From contig OY987230.1 in NCBI GenBank assembly GCA_963920705.1, positions 868,001-932,000 of the forward strand: a DNA stretch of 64,000 bases. The letters run 5' to 3'. Origin of the DNA: Odiellus spinosus (Eukaryota > Arthropoda > Arachnida > Opiliones > Phalangiidae). A program made the position numbers and the translations under genes. The notes under the pieces are model-generated. The model had not been told where the DNA came from. It saw nothing but the letters and a program-made list of their open reading frames with translations, and made no database searches. Of this stretch, positions 63,856-64,000 are shown one piece after another (within the stretch, counting starts at the first letter, position 1; each line of letters begins with the position of its first letter).

Positions 63856-64000
63856 TGTAACACCTCCCCCTGAACTAAAGTTCAGTCGGGGAGGTAAAAA
63901 ATATAGAACACCCCAACATTTCTCTCTCTCTCGAATGCAAACTATGAATGAAACGCCGTCTTTCACGGGGCTTCAACGTTATCTATAAAGCTTTTGTTAT
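63856..64000 (+). mobile_element. Possible LTR start, cut by the window end
   Basis: TGTAACACC at 63,856 resembles the 5' end of many LTRs. It runs straight into a hairpin, ACCTCCCC-CTGAAC-TAAA-GTTCAG-TC-GGGGAGGT (63,862-63,895), where only a 2-base bulge breaks the pairing. The tail (63,950-64,000) resembles 59,890-59,932, which 30-40 bp later reads GTATAACA, a possible LTR 3' end. No primer-binding site, polypurine tract or coding region confirms an LTR element. Confidence 0.3.

Noticed and set aside
63769-63966. 65-codon minus-strand frame
   Set aside because: It is mainly the translated CACA/GACA microsatellite and the hairpin.

Overview
This window is eukaryotic and AT-rich, most likely from an insect or another arthropod. 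Supporting signs are large satellite DNA, non-autonomous DNA transposons, a TATA/initiator promoter with an AATAAA signal on a compact gene, and a very short CCTAA (TTAGG-type) run. The species cannot be named from the sequence. No rRNA, tRNA, CRISPR array or recognisable transposase or polymerase was seen.

Bases 1 to about 57,070 (89% of the window) are one uninterrupted satellite array of about 149 monomers with a pitch of about 382-383 bp. Each monomer has two parts. The core is about 310 bp and has imperfect inverted arms of about 110 bp. The linker is about 73 bp and is itself an imperfect dyad. Cores and linkers each occur in both orientations, apparently independently, and the register is never lost. 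On top of this lie higher-order repeats (765, 1,149, 1,531, 1,913 and 2,680 bp) and two multi-kilobase tandem duplications with offsets of 10,211 and 8,361 bp. Only one foreign insertion was seen in the array: a 305-bp element at 41,471-41,775, mostly a perfect 266-bp palindrome, flanked by a 14-bp target duplication. Its arms carry a CTGAGGA...GAAA stem-loop resembling a hammerhead ribozyme core.

The array stops exactly at the TA target dinucleotide of a 787-bp element with about 198-bp terminal inverted repeats (57,071-57,857). Beyond it lies ordinary non-satellite DNA: AT-rich sequence, a small CACGTG-containing inverted-repeat element (58,654-58,862), and a compact candidate gene on the minus strand (59,195-59,566) for a 64-residue protein with a hydrophobic C-terminus. 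A degenerate tandem repeat of about 540-630 bp follows (60,061-61,650), then a 526-bp inverted-repeat element that carries a 20-bp minisatellite (61,870-62,395). The last 1.6 kb is GC-richer, with an octamer plus TATA pair, a possible retroelement fragment, a CACA/GACA microsatellite and what may be the start of an LTR at 63,856.

The genes do not form a pathway. The window is a satellite block and its flank, and its biology is that of repeat evolution: inversion, unequal exchange and transposon insertion. All short open reading frames inside the array are by-products of the repeat.
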